This document shows positions 25,327 to 34,855 of a DNA stretch of 64,000 bases, piece by piece. This DNA comes from Bradyrhizobium sp. 138. GTDB lineage: Bacteria > Pseudomonadota > Alphaproteobacteria > Rhizobiales > Xanthobacteraceae. A model generated the notes under the pieces. That model saw only the letters and a list, made by a program, of their open reading frames with translations. It was not told the DNA's origin and did no database searches. A program made the translations under genes and the position numbers. The stretch's first letter is position 1. Each line of letters starts with the position of its first letter. Location of the stretch: contig NZ_JADPKT010000007.1 of NCBI RefSeq assembly GCF_023074075.1, positions 124,001-188,000 on the forward strand. Reading direction: 5' to 3'.

Positions 25327-26439
25327 CTAGCTTCGCCCGCCGGCGCCGAGCCGCGATTCCAACCAGTCGAAGATGTATTCGTTGGCAAGACTCGGATTGT
25401 CGGCATGGGCCTGCGCCGCGCCGGTCTCCGCCGCAGTGAACACTTTCAGCATGACATCCGAGCTGCCGAGCCGGGAGCTCCGGACGAGCTGACGCGCCCG
25501 GTCGGCCTTGAGCCAGCCGTCCTCGCCGAGCGTGATCAGCACCGGGCAATCGGCGCTGGAGGCCATCAGCGGCGCATGCGGCACCGGAACGATGCTGACG
25601 TCGCTCATCGCGAAACGGCTGGCGAAGAAGGCCCGCTCGTGCAGGTCCCACAGGCCGCCGTCGCAGACGGCGGCGGCAAGCCGCGGCTCCTGCAACACCG
25701 CGCGCGCCACGAAGGACGAGCCCCAGCCGTCGGCGATGATCCCGACGCGCGCGAAATCGACGTCACTGCGCGTCTCCAGATAGTCCATGACGCATGGAAT
25801 CGCGCTCTCGAGATCGCTCCGCCGCAGCAGCGCATCGATATAATCGTCGCGCTGGTCGCCGAACAGGTCGAGCGCCAGCAGCGAGAATCCACGCTCGCGC
25901 GCATGCGGCACGAGCTTGAACAGAAACTCCTCCTTGCGGTGGCCGGGCTCGCCGATGCAGATCACGGTCGGCGCCCGGCCGCTTTCCGACGGCGCTGGGA
26001 GGAAGTAGCCCTGCAACGCGTGCCCGTCGAGCCAGGGAATCGTCACGACCTCGCCCGTCGGGCTGCGCGCCGAAAGGTAGCGGCGAGCGCAATCCTGCAT
26101 CGCGAGCACCGCAACCCAGCGGCGCTCGTCATCCGGCTCGAGCGGCATCGCCGCCGCACCATAATAGTTCATCGCGCGCAGCCAATTGCGCTGTGCGCTG
26201 GCCATATGACCATCCGCGAACGCGGCCTCGGCGCGCTGCCGATTGGCCTGCGCCAGCCGCTTCCACTCGCGATGCCAGGAGCGGTCGTCGCCCCGCTTCA
26301 GCTGCCGCGCGATCATCAGGCATTCGGCGATGGTGGCGCCGCCCTCCTGGGCCGCGGTGAGCAACCGGGTGAATTCAGCGGAGATATCCTCTCGCTCCGG
26401 GCAAAAGGTCCAGTCGTCCGAGAGGCATGCGGGTATCAT
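25327..26439 (-). CDS. Alpha/beta-hydrolase-like protein with altered nucleophile elbow
   Basis: A 370-residue protein resembling the cap-containing alpha/beta hydrolases related to dihydroxypseudooxynicotine hydrolase. A helical N-terminal region (to about 105) is followed by PWLDGHALQGYFLPA, TVICIGEPGHRKEE and LLALDLFGDQR. The expected G-x-S-x-G elbow reads ADGWGSS (residues 236-242), with glycine at the nucleophile position. The aspartate loop LGEDGWL and a late histidine (AHADNP) are kept. It may therefore be a non-hydrolytic relative, or use a shifted serine. It is convergent with the MarR gene. Confidence 0.72.
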   Translation of the reverse strand: MIPACLSDDWTFCPEREDISAEFTRLLTAAQEGGATIAECLMIARQLKRGDDRSWHREWKRLAQANRQRAEAAFADGHMASAQRNWLRAMNYYGAAAMPLEPDDERRWVAVLAMQDCARRYLSARSPTGEVVTIPWLDGHALQGYFLPAPSESGRAPTVICIGEPGHRKEEFLFKLVPHARERGFSLLALDLFGDQRDDYIDALLRRSDLESAIPCVMDYLETRSDVDFARVGIIADGWGSSFVARAVLQEPRLAAAVCDGGLWDLHERAFFASRFAMSDVSIVPVPHAPLMASSADCPVLITLGEDGWLKADRARQLVRSSRLGSSDVMLKVFTAAETGAAQAHADNPSLANEYIFDWLESRLGAGGRS

Positions 26440-26687
26440 CGGAGCTACGCTCTGTCATCGCGTTACCCCTGATTGACTAAACTATTTCGGTTCCCCAACC
26501 AAGCAGCCATGCGCCGGATGAGAGGCGTTTCAGATCACCATCGCTTGAACATCGTCAGTCGCATGCGTGATATTCCGATGGGTCATGGAGCGGGCGCACA
26601 TTGGCAAGAGGTGGCACACAAAATTGTTCGCGCATGTCTTGCTATGATGGTCATCATACCTATATCGGCGCCCGCCCGGAGGCGGCC

Positions 26688-27659
26688 TCAACCGAGCCGC
26701 CAGCTGATCTCCTGCGTAAGGCTTTCGTAGAAGGCGCGGTCGTAGGCCTGCTCCGGTGTAGCGCGCACGCGTGCGTCGATGCGCTTGGCGTCCTCGCCGA
26801 CGAGGATGCGCCAGCGCTCCGCCTTGACCCCGTCGAGAATGATCTTCGCGGCCTCTGCCGCCGTGGTCGGCGCATCCTCGAGAAAGCTGCGGGCGCGCTC
26901 GACGAACGCCGCCTGGATGTCCTCGTCCGACATTTTGTCAGCATCTGGCACGCCGGCCGCGGCCATGCGCCTGCGGGTCAGCGCGATGTCGTCAGCGTTG
27001 AGCCGCTCCGATCCATCGGCGCTCTGCACCTTGCGCGAATTCGAGACGATCGAGGTGCCGATGTGACCGGGCATCACCACCGAGCATTTGACGTGCGGCG
27101 CGTGCAGGCGCAGGTCGTTGATCAGCGCTTCGGTAAATCCCTTCACCGCGAACTTGGCCGAGCAATAGGCGGTGTGGGCCTGGCTCATGCCGATCGAGGC
27201 CCAGAAGCCGTTGACGCTGGCGGTGTTGACGATGTGGGCCTCGTCCGCGGCGACCAGCATCGGCAGGAAGGTGCGCACGCCGAGATAGACGCCGCCCCAG
27301 CAAATGTTGAAGGTACGCTCCCACTGCTCGCGCGTGTTGGTGAACAGGCTGCCGCCGCCGCCGATGCCGGCATTGTTGAACAACAGATGGATCCTGTCGG
27401 TCTTCTGCTGCTCGGCGAGCTCGTCGCGAAAACGCTTGAGATGATCCTCGATCGCGACGTCGGCGACATGCGTCGTGACGCGCAGGCCCTGCGGCAGCTT
27501 CTCGGCCTCGCAGAGCCGCTTGGTCTCGGCCATCGCGGCCTCCGAGACGTCGCACATCGCGACATTGCAGCCCTCGGCCACGAGCTGCCGTGCGAGCTCG
27601 CGCCCCATGCCCGTGCCGCCGCCGGTGATGACCGCGATCTTTCCAGCAAAATCCTTCAT
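26688..27659 (-). CDS. SDR-family NAD(P)-dependent oxidoreductase
   Basis: A 323-residue short-chain dehydrogenase. It has the cofactor motif TGGGTGMGRELA (TGxxxGxG) near residue 12, LLFNNAGIGGGG near 112, and the catalytic AYCSAKFAVKG (YxxxK) near residue 182. The C-terminal extension of about 70 residues exceeds the minimal 250-residue SDR and resembles the group annotated in lipid or steroid-like catabolism. It probably oxidises or reduces a hydroxyl/keto group with NAD(P). It has no clear operon partner. The substrate is unknown. Confidence 0.85.
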   Translation of the reverse strand: MKDFAGKIAVITGGGTGMGRELARQLVAEGCNVAMCDVSEAAMAETKRLCEAEKLPQGLRVTTHVADVAIEDHLKRFRDELAEQQKTDRIHLLFNNAGIGGGGSLFTNTREQWERTFNICWGGVYLGVRTFLPMLVAADEAHIVNTASVNGFWASIGMSQAHTAYCSAKFAVKGFTEALINDLRLHAPHVKCSVVMPGHIGTSIVSNSRKVQSADGSERLNADDIALTRRRMAAAGVPDADKMSDEDIQAAFVERARSFLEDAPTTAAEAAKIILDGVKAERWRILVGEDAKRIDARVRATPEQAYDRAFYESLTQEISWRLG

Positions 27660-28015
27660 GGGACTTCGGTCCCTCCCTGTCGGTATGTTTCTTGGTTACT
27701 GCGCCATTCGCCGGCACGCGCGAAATGTAGCAGCGCTGCATCCGCAGGTAAAAGCGGCGTGCTGCGATCTTCGATCGCTTATTTCGGTGGGCGGACTATT
27801 GGCCGGTCGCCTGGCCCCACAATCGGACATTTTCGGCCGGTTCCCATATTTGTCCGGCTTCGGTTTATGGGCAAAGTTTTTACAATCCGAATCGCCAAAT
27901 GGACTCCGGACGCTGGGTTGAGTCGGCCAGGCCAGCGTGTTGTTTGCGTGTCACAGGCTCTGGCACTCCGCTTGCATCCTTGTCGTGGTCAGAAACAACC
28001 GATGAGGTGACAGGA
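27660..28015. other. Spacer between SDR and small secreted-type gene
   Basis: A 356-base divergent spacer. It must carry promoters for both flanking genes, but no clear palindrome, known riboswitch or additional ORF with coding character was seen. Confidence 0.4.
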
Positions 28016-28255
28016 ATGTTCGTGACCGTCGTTGCCGTGCTCTGCCGGCTTAGCGCAGCCAGCTCAGGCAGTTGCGTCGAGGAAATCGTGACCGACAGCA
28101 ACATGACGCCCGAGATTTCGATGATGCAATGTGCGGTCGGCGCACAGGCCCCCCTGGCGAAATGGATGGGCGAGCATCCGATCTATCACGCCAATTGGCG
28201 CCTCGAGCGCTTCAAATGCGTGCCGGGACACTACGAGATCAAGGGCCACGCCTAA
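28016..28255 (+). CDS. Small hypothetical protein with hydrophobic N-terminus
   Basis: A 79-residue protein. The N-terminal stretch MFVTVVAVLCRLSAASSG could be a short signal or membrane segment. The rest contains three more cysteines (SCVEE, MQCAV, FKCVPGHY) and a conserved-looking HANWRLERFKC section. An AGG-type ribosome site lies just upstream of the ATG, and longer in-frame starts upstream lack support. Similar Cys-containing mini-proteins occur in Bradyrhizobium genomes, but no function is known. Confidence 0.6.
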   Translation: MFVTVVAVLCRLSAASSGSCVEEIVTDSNMTPEISMMQCAVGAQAPLAKWMGEHPIYHANWRLERFKCVPGHYEIKGHA

Positions 28256-28379
28256 GGCCCCGAAAAACTACTGAAGACGACGAATCGAGGAAACGCCCCG
28301 GAGGCCGCCTCCGACGGGCCGCACAGCGCCAGTCCGATGAGACGGCGCGCTCCGTGACGACGATCACATCCCACTTCAA

Positions 28380-29345
28380 TCACGCCACCGCACGCATGAT
28401 GAGCGCACGCGCCCGTCGCCCTTCCGGCGTCGGCATCAACGCGTAGTTGTGCGGCTGGTCACGCAGCAGATGCAGCTCCACCGGCACGCCCACCGCCCTC
28501 GCCCGCTCCGCCAGATCGACGCTATCGGGGTACAGCAGATCGCGAGTCCCTGCGAAGATCGTCATCGGCGCGAGGAAACGGAAGGCGCCGTTGAGCGGGC
28601 TGACGAAGGGATGGCCGATATCGAGCTCGCCGGCATAGAGCCGCCCCGCCTCGACGATGCCCGGAATGTCCTGGATCGGATCGCGCGTTGCGATCTCGAC
28701 CTGCTCCGGACGGCTGACCGAGGCATCAGCCGCCGGCGAGATCAGCACCAGCCGCGCCGGCTGCCGATGGCCGCGATCGCGCAGCCATTGGCACGCAGCG
28801 AGCGCGAGCCCGGCGCCGGCCGAGTTGCCGACAACCGTGACCTTTGCGGAGCCGGCGTCTTCCAGCAGCATTCGCAGCAGCTCGGCCGTCTTCGGCACGA
28901 CATCCCCAGCGGTCGCGCGCGGCGCCAGCGGATAGATCGGCACGACGCACGAGACGCGCGCCTTGCGCGTCATCTCGCCGATGAAGCGCCAATGCGCCGG
29001 CACGATCTCGTTGATGAAGCCGCCGCCATGCAGGAACATGATGTAGTTGCAGCCCTCATGGCCCGAGGACGGCGCCGTATAATACACCGGCCAGCCGCCC
29101 ATCCGGGTCAGGATCGCCTCGACGCCGCAGCCAAGCCCGGTCGGCTCGAAGGAGGCCGGCTGCAAGGCAAGCTTCTGCACATGCGCCTGCACGGCCTCGG
29201 CGGAGGCGAGTTGCTTCTTGTAGGGAAGCTGTCGCAGCAGCAGGTTGAAGGTGCGGCTTTGCAGGCTTGGCGCGGGGTCGCGGCTCCCAGGTCCGCAGAT
29301 GTCAGGACAAAACTGCAGGGCCGACACAAGCCTTGCGACGCTCAT
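28380..29345 (-). CDS. HSL-type alpha/beta hydrolase (esterase)
   Basis: A 321-residue serine hydrolase of the hormone-sensitive lipase-like group. The oxyanion motif FLHGGGF lies near residue 110, the nucleophile elbow GNSAGAG near 175, the acid loop FAGTRDLLYPD near 262 and the histidine segment QPHNYAL near 300, so the full triad is present. It probably cleaves short-chain esters or a lactone. The ATG at 29345 is used; an upstream start would add 36 atypical residues. It is divergent from a TetR gene and is its probable target. Confidence 0.88.
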   Translation of the reverse strand: MSVARLVSALQFCPDICGPGSRDPAPSLQSRTFNLLLRQLPYKKQLASAEAVQAHVQKLALQPASFEPTGLGCGVEAILTRMGGWPVYYTAPSSGHEGCNYIMFLHGGGFINEIVPAHWRFIGEMTRKARVSCVVPIYPLAPRATAGDVVPKTAELLRMLLEDAGSAKVTVVGNSAGAGLALAACQWLRDRGHRQPARLVLISPAADASVSRPEQVEIATRDPIQDIPGIVEAGRLYAGELDIGHPFVSPLNGAFRFLAPMTIFAGTRDLLYPDSVDLAERARAVGVPVELHLLRDQPHNYALMPTPEGRRARALIMRAVA

Positions 29346-29468
29346 GGTCAGTTCTCCACCTGGCTCGGCATCCATATGGCGACGAGGAGGCTTGCCGAAA
29401 GGCCGCCATAGGCGGATATAATGCGAGCATTCGCTCGCTTTTCCTACTCGCATTCGGATCGCAAGGCC

Positions 29469-30092
29469 ATGGCGCGCCCACCGCCGACAAAACCCCGGAA
29501 AAACGCCTTGCAGGCGCGATCACGCGCCACCGTCGACGCGCTGGTCGAGGCGACCGCTCGCATTCTCGTCCGCGACGGCTTCGAGAAAGCGAGCACCAAC
29601 CGCATCGCGGAGATCGCCGGCGTCAGCGTCGGCTCGCTCTACCAGTATTTTCCGAGCAAGGAAGCCCTCGTCGCCGCCGTGATCGAGCGTCACAACGAGG
29701 AGATCATGGGCATCGTCCGCGCCGCGCTCGCCGAAGTCGCGGACGTCCCGATCGACAAGGCCGTGCGAAAGCTCGTCACCGTCGCGATTGAAGCCCACCG
29801 CATCAACCCGAAACTCCATCGGGTGCTCGCCGAGCAGATCCCCCGCGCCGGCCAGCTCAAAGACGTCGAAGCCTTCAACCGCGAGGTCCACGCGTTAGTG
29901 CGGGCCTATCTCGAGAGCCACCGCAAGGAAATGCGCAAGATCGACCTCGACGTCGCGACCTTCATCTGCGTCAGCGCGATCGAGGCGGTGGCGCACAATA
30001 CGGTGCTGAGCGGGGCGGAGATGTTGTCGGAGAAGATGGTGAAGGTGCTGGTGGATGAGACGACGAGGATGGTGGTGGGGTATTTGAGGTAG
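29469..30092 (+). CDS. TetR-family transcriptional regulator
   Basis: A 207-residue repressor-type protein. The N-terminal helix-turn-helix RILVRDGFEKASTNRIAEIAGVS, continuing VGSLYQYFPSKEAL, matches the TetR signature. The C-terminal half is the helical ligand-binding and dimerisation domain. ATG at 29469 is preferred; another in-frame ATG at 29421 would add 16 residues. It is divergent from the HSL-type esterase gene with a spacer of about 120 bases, so it probably controls that gene. The inducer is unknown. Confidence 0.88.
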   Translation: MARPPPTKPRKNALQARSRATVDALVEATARILVRDGFEKASTNRIAEIAGVSVGSLYQYFPSKEALVAAVIERHNEEIMGIVRAALAEVADVPIDKAVRKLVTVAIEAHRINPKLHRVLAEQIPRAGQLKDVEAFNREVHALVRAYLESHRKEMRKIDLDVATFICVSAIEAVAHNTVLSGAEMLSEKMVKVLVDETTRMVVGYLR

Positions 30093-30426
30093 GGAGCACC
30101 ACATGCGCGCTCTACGCCAGAGAGCACTCATCCCCTTAAGTCCCTGATTCCATTCAATGCGTCCGTGCATTAGCGTTGCGCCTACTACTAGTTGACTGAC
30201 GAAGGCTTGGCTGCGCGTGGAATCTGTTCGGATGTCAACGGGCTACGCATATAGCCTCGATAGGTAGGAGGGTTCAGCACTCTTCCGCGTAGAGCGCGCA
30301 TGCCTACCGCTTTTTGTTAACCCATTGAAAGAGTTCGTAATTCAACTTCACCTATTCAAAACAGTTGTTCCCCGGCCAGGAAACGAGATCATCGGAGGCA
30401 TCGCTTTCACCACAACGGAAAACGCA
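30093..30426. other. Spacer entering an AT-richer accessory patch
   Basis: This 334-base region holds no supported gene. Base composition shifts visibly toward A/T from about 30.17 kb (for example TTTTTGTTAACCC). That shift runs through the two following ORFs to the tRNA and suggests foreign origin. A TTG-initiated extension of the next ORF begins at 30325 but has no good ribosome site. Confidence 0.5.
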
Positions 30427-30549
30427 ATGCGCCACCCCCAACGACTCGACATTCGGTTTCTCGGAACTCAAATTCATGCCGAAGGAATTTTAGGAATTAT
30501 CGCCACCATCATCATCGTTGCTGTCCTCATTGATTATTTGAGAGGTTGA
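30427..30549 (+). CDS. Tiny single-helix membrane protein
   Basis: A 40-residue reading frame from ATG, or 74 residues from a TTG at 30325. The C-terminal half, GILGIIATIIIVAVLIDYL, is a clear transmembrane helix. Its stop lies eight bases before the ATG of the truncated integrase gene, so translation could be coupled. Composition is AT-rich compared with the chromosome. No homologue is recognised, and it may be a chance ORF. Confidence 0.4.
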   Translation: MRHPQRLDIRFLGTQIHAEGILGIIATIIIVAVLIDYLRG

Positions 30550-30557
30550 AAAGCTCC

Positions 30558-31427
30558 ATGCCGGACACGTTAGGCCAGCTGATCGAGATCTTCCGGAAGG
30601 ACGCTCAATCCCCCTTCCAAAAACTGAGCTATGGAGTCCGTGTTAAGCACGAGCGGTTGCTGGAGCGGATCACTCGGCAATACGGACACCGATCGCTTCG
30701 AGGAGTGCGAGCACGCGATCTAGTTAAATGGCATGACCTGTGGGCAGGACAAGGAAAGATTGCTGCCGCACATTCGCTGATAAGTCGACTGCGGGTAGTA
30801 TTGCGTTTCGGAGCAACGATCCTGGAAGACAAGGAATGTCGTCGACTTGCCACCGGGCTCGGCGAATTGAGATTCGCGAGGCCCGCGCCACGACGAAAAA
30901 CCATCTCGGCCGAACAGGCGAAACTGATCAGGAGCAAAGCGCGCGAGTGGGGTTGGGATTCCATTGCTATTGCCCAAGCTTTTCAGTTCGATCTTCGGCT
31001 CAATCAAAAAACAGTAATAGGCGAGTGGGTGCCTATGAGCGAACCCGAGCTGTCAGACGTGACCCGCATAAAGGATGGCAGAGAGGAAAAGTGGGTAAGG
31101 GGCCTTCGCTGGTCAGCTTTGGATGAGACATTAGTTCTGCGGCTCGCCGGCAGCCGACGCTCAGGTGAGCTTCAATTCGACCTCAAGAACGCACCGATGG
31201 TTATGGATGAGCTAGCGATCTATTCGGAGGTCTCTGTTGAGGAGCTTACTCGTGCTCACCTTCCTCGCAGCGGTCCAATCATCCTGAACGAGCAAAAAGC
31301 TTTTCCGTGGTCAACCGCGGAGTTTCGCCGGAAATGGCGACTGATCGCCGCTCAAGCGGGAATTCCGAAGCACCTGATGAACATGGACAGCGCTAAGACT
31401 TTACGAGCGATCGTAGGGGCTGCTTAG
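30558..31427 (+). pseudogene. Truncated tyrosine-recombinase (integrase) relative
   Basis: A 289-residue reading frame resembling phage-type site-specific integrases. A core-binding SAM-like domain (residues 1-110, with YGVRVKHERLLERI and RARDLVKWHD) is followed by the start of the catalytic domain (FDLRLNQKTVIGEWVP near 155). The frame stops soon after AQAGIPKHLMNMDS, where active members continue through the HxxR box, the distal His and the catalytic Tyr. All of those are missing, and no frame restores them. It reads toward the 3' end of tRNA-Pro 122 bases away, the usual integrase/tRNA arrangement. It is most likely a decayed island integrase. ATG at 30558 is chosen over TTG at 30546. Confidence 0.65.
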
Positions 31428-31549
31428 AGCTTAGACCGCACAGTTGGCCGATGCAGAACAGCGCGCGAACTAAAATTGCAATTATCTTCAAACGGGCGGC
31501 AGGCTACAAACCAACCGCCCAAGAACGAATTTGATTCTATTGAAGAAAA

Positions 31550-31627
31550 TGGTCGGAGCGAGAGGATTTGAACCTCCGACCCCTAGTCTCCCAGACTAGT
31601 GCGCTAACCGGGCTGCGCCACGCTCCG
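31550..31627 (-). tRNA. tRNA-Pro (anticodon GGG)
   Basis: The minus strand folds as a full cloverleaf. The acceptor stem is CGGAGCG/CGCTCCG, the D-arm GCGC...GCGC, the anticodon stem CTAGT/ACTAG with loop CTGGGAG (anticodon GGG), and the T-arm carries GTTCGAATC. An encoded CCA follows discriminator A. It reads CCC and CCU proline codons. Its 3' end faces the truncated integrase, consistent with use as an attachment site. Confidence 0.93.
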
Positions 31628-31734
31628 AACGTCGTTCCATTAGCTAGGATCGGCGCGATGCGCAAGGCGAGCGACACCATTTTGGTGTCTCCATCCAAGC
31701 CGGGGAACTGACCGCGGAGCCGGGCGAAAGCGCC

Positions 31735-32316
31735 CTAGCCGTCGTTCAGCGCCTGATCCAGCATTTCCTTAGCTGCGACGAGGTCGGCGAGCGCCCGTCC
31801 CAAGCGCTCCCGGTCCAGCGCGCTGGGGCCGGCTGGTGCGGCGGGAGCGCCGCCCTTGCGGAAGGTGGTGAGGATGTCCTCGTCGTCGATCTCGGTGAAG
31901 CGGAAGTCGATGCCTTCCTCTTCATCGCCCTGGTAGTCGTCATCGTCGGTGTCAGCGACGCCCTTGATCGGCGCCTCCTCGTCCTCGGGCTCCCTCAGGC
32001 TCGCCCCGATGGCATCCTCGATCGCGCCGAAGGAGACCGCGGCTGCGCTGTCGGCGAGACCCTGCACCGATTTGACGCCGTGCTCTTTCAGGATCCGCTG
32101 CACCCCGCGGATGGTGTAGCCCTCGCCGTAGAGCAGGCGGCGGATGCCCTTGAGCAGGTCGACGTCGTCGGGGCGGTAATAGCGGCGGCCGCCGCTGCGC
32201 TTCATCGGCTTGATCTGGGAGAAGCGGGTCTCCCAGAACCGCAGCACGTGCTGCGGGATGTCGAGCTCCTGCGCTACTTCGCTGATGGTTCGGAACGCAT
32301 CCGGCGCCTTGTCCAA
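31735..32316 (-). CDS. MerR-family transcriptional regulator
   Basis: A 193-residue protein with an N-terminal MerR helix-turn-helix ([20 protein letters not shown], then [21 protein letters not shown]). A long acidic linker (about 95-150, rich in Asp and Glu) leads to a C-terminal helix. This form, downstream of ihfA, is conserved in Hyphomicrobiales; its targets are not established. The start is a TTG at 32316 preceded by GAAGGA, which gives the family's usual N-terminus. No ATG is available near it. Confidence 0.85.
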   Translation of the reverse strand: MDKAPDAFRTISEVAQELDIPQHVLRFWETRFSQIKPMKRSGGRRYYRPDDVDLLKGIRRLLYGEGYTIRGVQRILKEHGVKSVQGLADSAAAVSFGAIEDAIGASLREPEDEEAPIKGVADTDDDDYQGDEEEGIDFRFTEIDDEDILTTFRKGGAPAAPAGPSALDRERLGRALADLVAAKEMLDQALNDG

Positions 32317-32340
32317 ATGCCAAATCCTTCGCGAAAGGCG

Positions 32341-32682
32341 TTACGCCTCGGGTTGAGCCTTGCTGGCATCGCCATTGGTGCGGTGCTGGGCGTTGATCCG
32401 CTGCTTCAGGATCGCCGACGGCTTGAACACCATCACCCGGCGCGGCGAGATCGGCACCTCGGTGCCGGTCTTCGGGTTGCGGCCGATGCGCTGGCCCTTC
32501 TTGCGGACCATGAAGGAGCCGAACGAGGACAGCTTCACCGTCTCGCCCTTCTCCAGGCAGTCGGTGATCTCCTTCAGCACGAGTTCCACGAAGGCGGACG
32601 ATTCCGTGCGCGACAGGCCCACCTTCTGGTAGACGGCTTCGCACAGATCGACACGCGTTACGGTTTTACTTTGATCGGTCAT
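32341..32682 (-). CDS. ihfA: Integration host factor subunit alpha
   Basis: A 113-residue DNA-bending protein of the HU/IHF family. It has the IHF-alpha pattern [19 protein letters not shown] at the N-terminus and the DNA-binding arm [18 protein letters not shown], with Pro at the intercalating tip. A C-terminal tail of about 12 residues extends beyond the Escherichia coli protein. It partners with IHF-beta, encoded elsewhere, in the nucleoid, recombination and regulation. It sits between fabH and merR, the order seen across rhizobia. Confidence 0.93.
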   Translation of the reverse strand: MTDQSKTVTRVDLCEAVYQKVGLSRTESSAFVELVLKEITDCLEKGETVKLSSFGSFMVRKKGQRIGRNPKTGTEVPISPRRVMVFKPSAILKQRINAQHRTNGDASKAQPEA

Positions 32683-32816
32683 CGCCCTGCCCCCACATCA
32701 CGGCGAACAATTGTTGTCTGAAATTAGGAGCTTACGTTACGGCGGTCAACAGCGCTCATCAATGCAGGCGCATCGATAATCGCGGCTAAATCGGCAAAAT
32801 TTTATCGAGTGTGGCT

Positions 32817-33797
32817 CTACCAGCGCACCAGCGCGGAGCCCCAGGTGAAGCCGCCTCCCATCGCTTCCAGCAGAATGAGGTCGCCCTTCTTGATGCGACC
32901 GTCCTTGCGCGCCACCGACAGCGCCAAGGGAATCGAGGCCGCCGAGGTGTTGCCGTGACGGTCCACCGTCAGCACCACCTTCTCCGGCGCGATATGGAGC
33001 TTGTGGGCGGAGGCGTCGATGATTCGCTTGTTGGCCTGATGCGGCACGAACCAGTCGATGCGGTCGGCATTGAGCCCGGTCGCCTGGAAGGCGTCGACGA
33101 TGACGTCGGTGATCATGCCGACGGCATGCTTGAAGACCTCGCGGCCCTCCATGCGCAGATGGCCGACGGTCTGGGTCGAGGACGGCCCGCCGTCGACGAA
33201 CAGCTTTGCCTTGTGGCGGCCGTCGGAGCGCAGATGCGTGGTGACGAGGCCGCGGTCGGTCGCGGCATTGCCCGGCTGCTCCTGCGCCTCGAGCACCACC
33301 GCGCCGGCACCGTCGCCGAACAGCACGCAGGTGCCGCGATCGTTCCAGTCGAGGATGCGCGAGAAGGTCTCCGCGCCGATCACCAGCGCGCGCTTGAAGG
33401 CGCCGGTACGCAGGAAATTGTCGGCGGTCGCGAGCGCGAACACGAAGCCCGAGCACACCGCCTGGAGGTCGAAGGCCGCGCCGTGGTTGATGCCGAGCCC
33501 GTTCTGCACGGCGACGGCGGTGGCGGGGAAGGTGTTGTCCGGCGTCGAGGTCGCCAGCACGATGAGGTCGATCGACTGCGCGTCGATCCCGGCATCGGTG
33601 AGCGCGGCCTGCGCCGCCCTGAGCGCCAAATGCGAGGTGAACTCGCCCTCGGCCGCGATGTGCCGCTCGCGAATGCCGGTGCGCTGAACGATCCACTCGT
33701 CCGAGGTATCGATGCGCGCCGCCAATTGGGCGTTGGTCACCACCTGCTCCGGCAGATAGGAGCCGCAGCCGAGCACGACCGAACGAATTTGAGTCAC
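32817..33797 (-). CDS. fabH: 3-oxoacyl-ACP synthase III (KAS III)
   Basis: Cytoplasmic enzyme that condenses acetyl-CoA with malonyl-ACP to start fatty acid synthesis. The 326-residue protein shows the active-site cysteine in [11 protein letters not shown] (about residue 113), the histidine in [10 protein letters not shown] (about 251) and the asparagine in [11 protein letters not shown] (about 281), the complete Cys-His-Asn triad. It overlaps plsX by four bases (start within the plsX stop), which implies translational coupling of fatty acid initiation and phospholipid acyl transfer. Confidence 0.96.
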   Translation of the reverse strand: MTQIRSVVLGCGSYLPEQVVTNAQLAARIDTSDEWIVQRTGIRERHIAAEGEFTSHLALRAAQAALTDAGIDAQSIDLIVLATSTPDNTFPATAVAVQNGLGINHGAAFDLQAVCSGFVFALATADNFLRTGAFKRALVIGAETFSRILDWNDRGTCVLFGDGAGAVVLEAQEQPGNAATDRGLVTTHLRSDGRHKAKLFVDGGPSSTQTVGHLRMEGREVFKHAVGMITDVIVDAFQATGLNADRIDWFVPHQANKRIIDASAHKLHIAPEKVVLTVDRHGNTSAASIPLALSVARKDGRIKKGDLILLEAMGGGFTWGSALVRW

Positions 33798-34855
33798 GAA
33801 ACAGCCTCCTGCGCGGCCTGCACGGAATTGAGTGCACCACCCTCGCGGTTGAGCATCTGATTGATCTTGTTCAGGAGATCGTAGTGAGCCATCTCATAGC
33901 CAACATCGATCGCATAGGCAAAGCCTTCGGCGCTGGTTCCGCCGTGGCTCTTGACCACCAGTCCGTTCAGACCCAGGAACACGCCGCCATTGGACTTGTT
34001 CGGGTCCATCTTGTCGCGCAGGGCCTGGAAGGCGCCGCGCGCGAAGAGATAGCCGAGCTTGGACAGCCAGCTGCGCTTCATCTCGTTACGGAGTAATTCG
34101 GCCATCTGCCGGGCGGTTCCCTCGGCGGCCTTGAGCGCGATGTTGCCGCTGAAACCTTCGGTCACGATGACGTCGACCAGCCCCTTGCCGATGCCGTCGC
34201 CCTCGACGAAGCCGATATAGTCGAGCTCCGGCAAGTTTCTGGCCCGCAGGATTTCCCCGGCCTCGCGGATCTCCTCGTGCCCCTTGATCTCCTCGGTTCC
34301 GATATTGAGGAGCCCGACCGTGGGCCGCTTCTTGTCGAACAGCACGCTCGTCATCGCCGCGCCCATCAGGGCGAGCGCCACCAGATGGTGCGCGTCGCCG
34401 CCGATGGTGGCACCAAGGTCGAGCACGGCGGACTCGCCGCGCAGGGTCGGCCATAACCCCGCAATCGCCGGGCGGTCGATCCCCTTCAGCGTGCGCAAAT
34501 GGAAGCGCGACATCGCCATCAGCGCACCGGTATTGCCGGCGGAGACCGCGACATCCGCCTCGCCCTTCTTCACCGCGTCGATGGCAAGCCACATCGAGGA
34601 CGTCTTGCGGCCGCGCCGCAGCGCCTGGCTCGGCTTGTCCGAACCACTGACGGCGACCTCGGTATGGATGATCTTCGAGGTGGCCTTGAGCTGAGGATAC
34701 CGGTCGAGCTCGGGCTCGATCTTGGCGCGGTCCCCGACCAGCAGGAATTCGGTCTCGCGATGCCGGCCAAGCGAGATGGCCGCGCCCGGAATGACCACGG
34801 CGGCGCCGCCGTCGCCCCCCATGGCGTCAAGCGCAATGCGAACCTTGCTTGGCAT
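33794..34855 (-). CDS. plsX: Phosphate acyltransferase PlsX
   Basis: Converts acyl-ACP to acyl-phosphate for the PlsY pathway of phosphatidic acid synthesis; a soluble, peripherally membrane-associated enzyme. The 353-residue protein begins [13 protein letters not shown], the invariant PlsX start motif. It contains [22 protein letters not shown] and the [14 protein letters not shown] segment. The ATG at 34855 is preferred over an upstream start that would add 24 atypical residues. It leads the plsX-fabH-ihfA-merR run. Confidence 0.96.
   Translation of the reverse strand: MPSKVRIALDAMGGDGGAAVVIPGAAISLGRHRETEFLLVGDRAKIEPELDRYPQLKATSKIIHTEVAVSGSDKPSQALRRGRKTSSMWLAIDAVKKGEADVAVSAGNTGALMAMSRFHLRTLKGIDRPAIAGLWPTLRGESAVLDLGATIGGDAHHLVALALMGAAMTSVLFDKKRPTVGLLNIGTEEIKGHEEIREAGEILRARNLPELDYIGFVEGDGIGKGLVDVIVTEGFSGNIALKAAEGTARQMAELLRNEMKRSWLSKLGYLFARGAFQALRDKMDPNKSNGGVFLGLNGLVVKSHGGTSAEGFAYAIDVGYEMAHYDLLNKINQMLNREGGALNSVQAAQEAVS

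Noticed and set aside
31428..31549. Second copy of the tRNA-Pro 3' end as attachment repeat
   Set aside because: The spacer next to the integrase remnant was read for a copy of TCGGAGCGAGAGGATTTGAA; none was found there or seen by eye elsewhere in the window.
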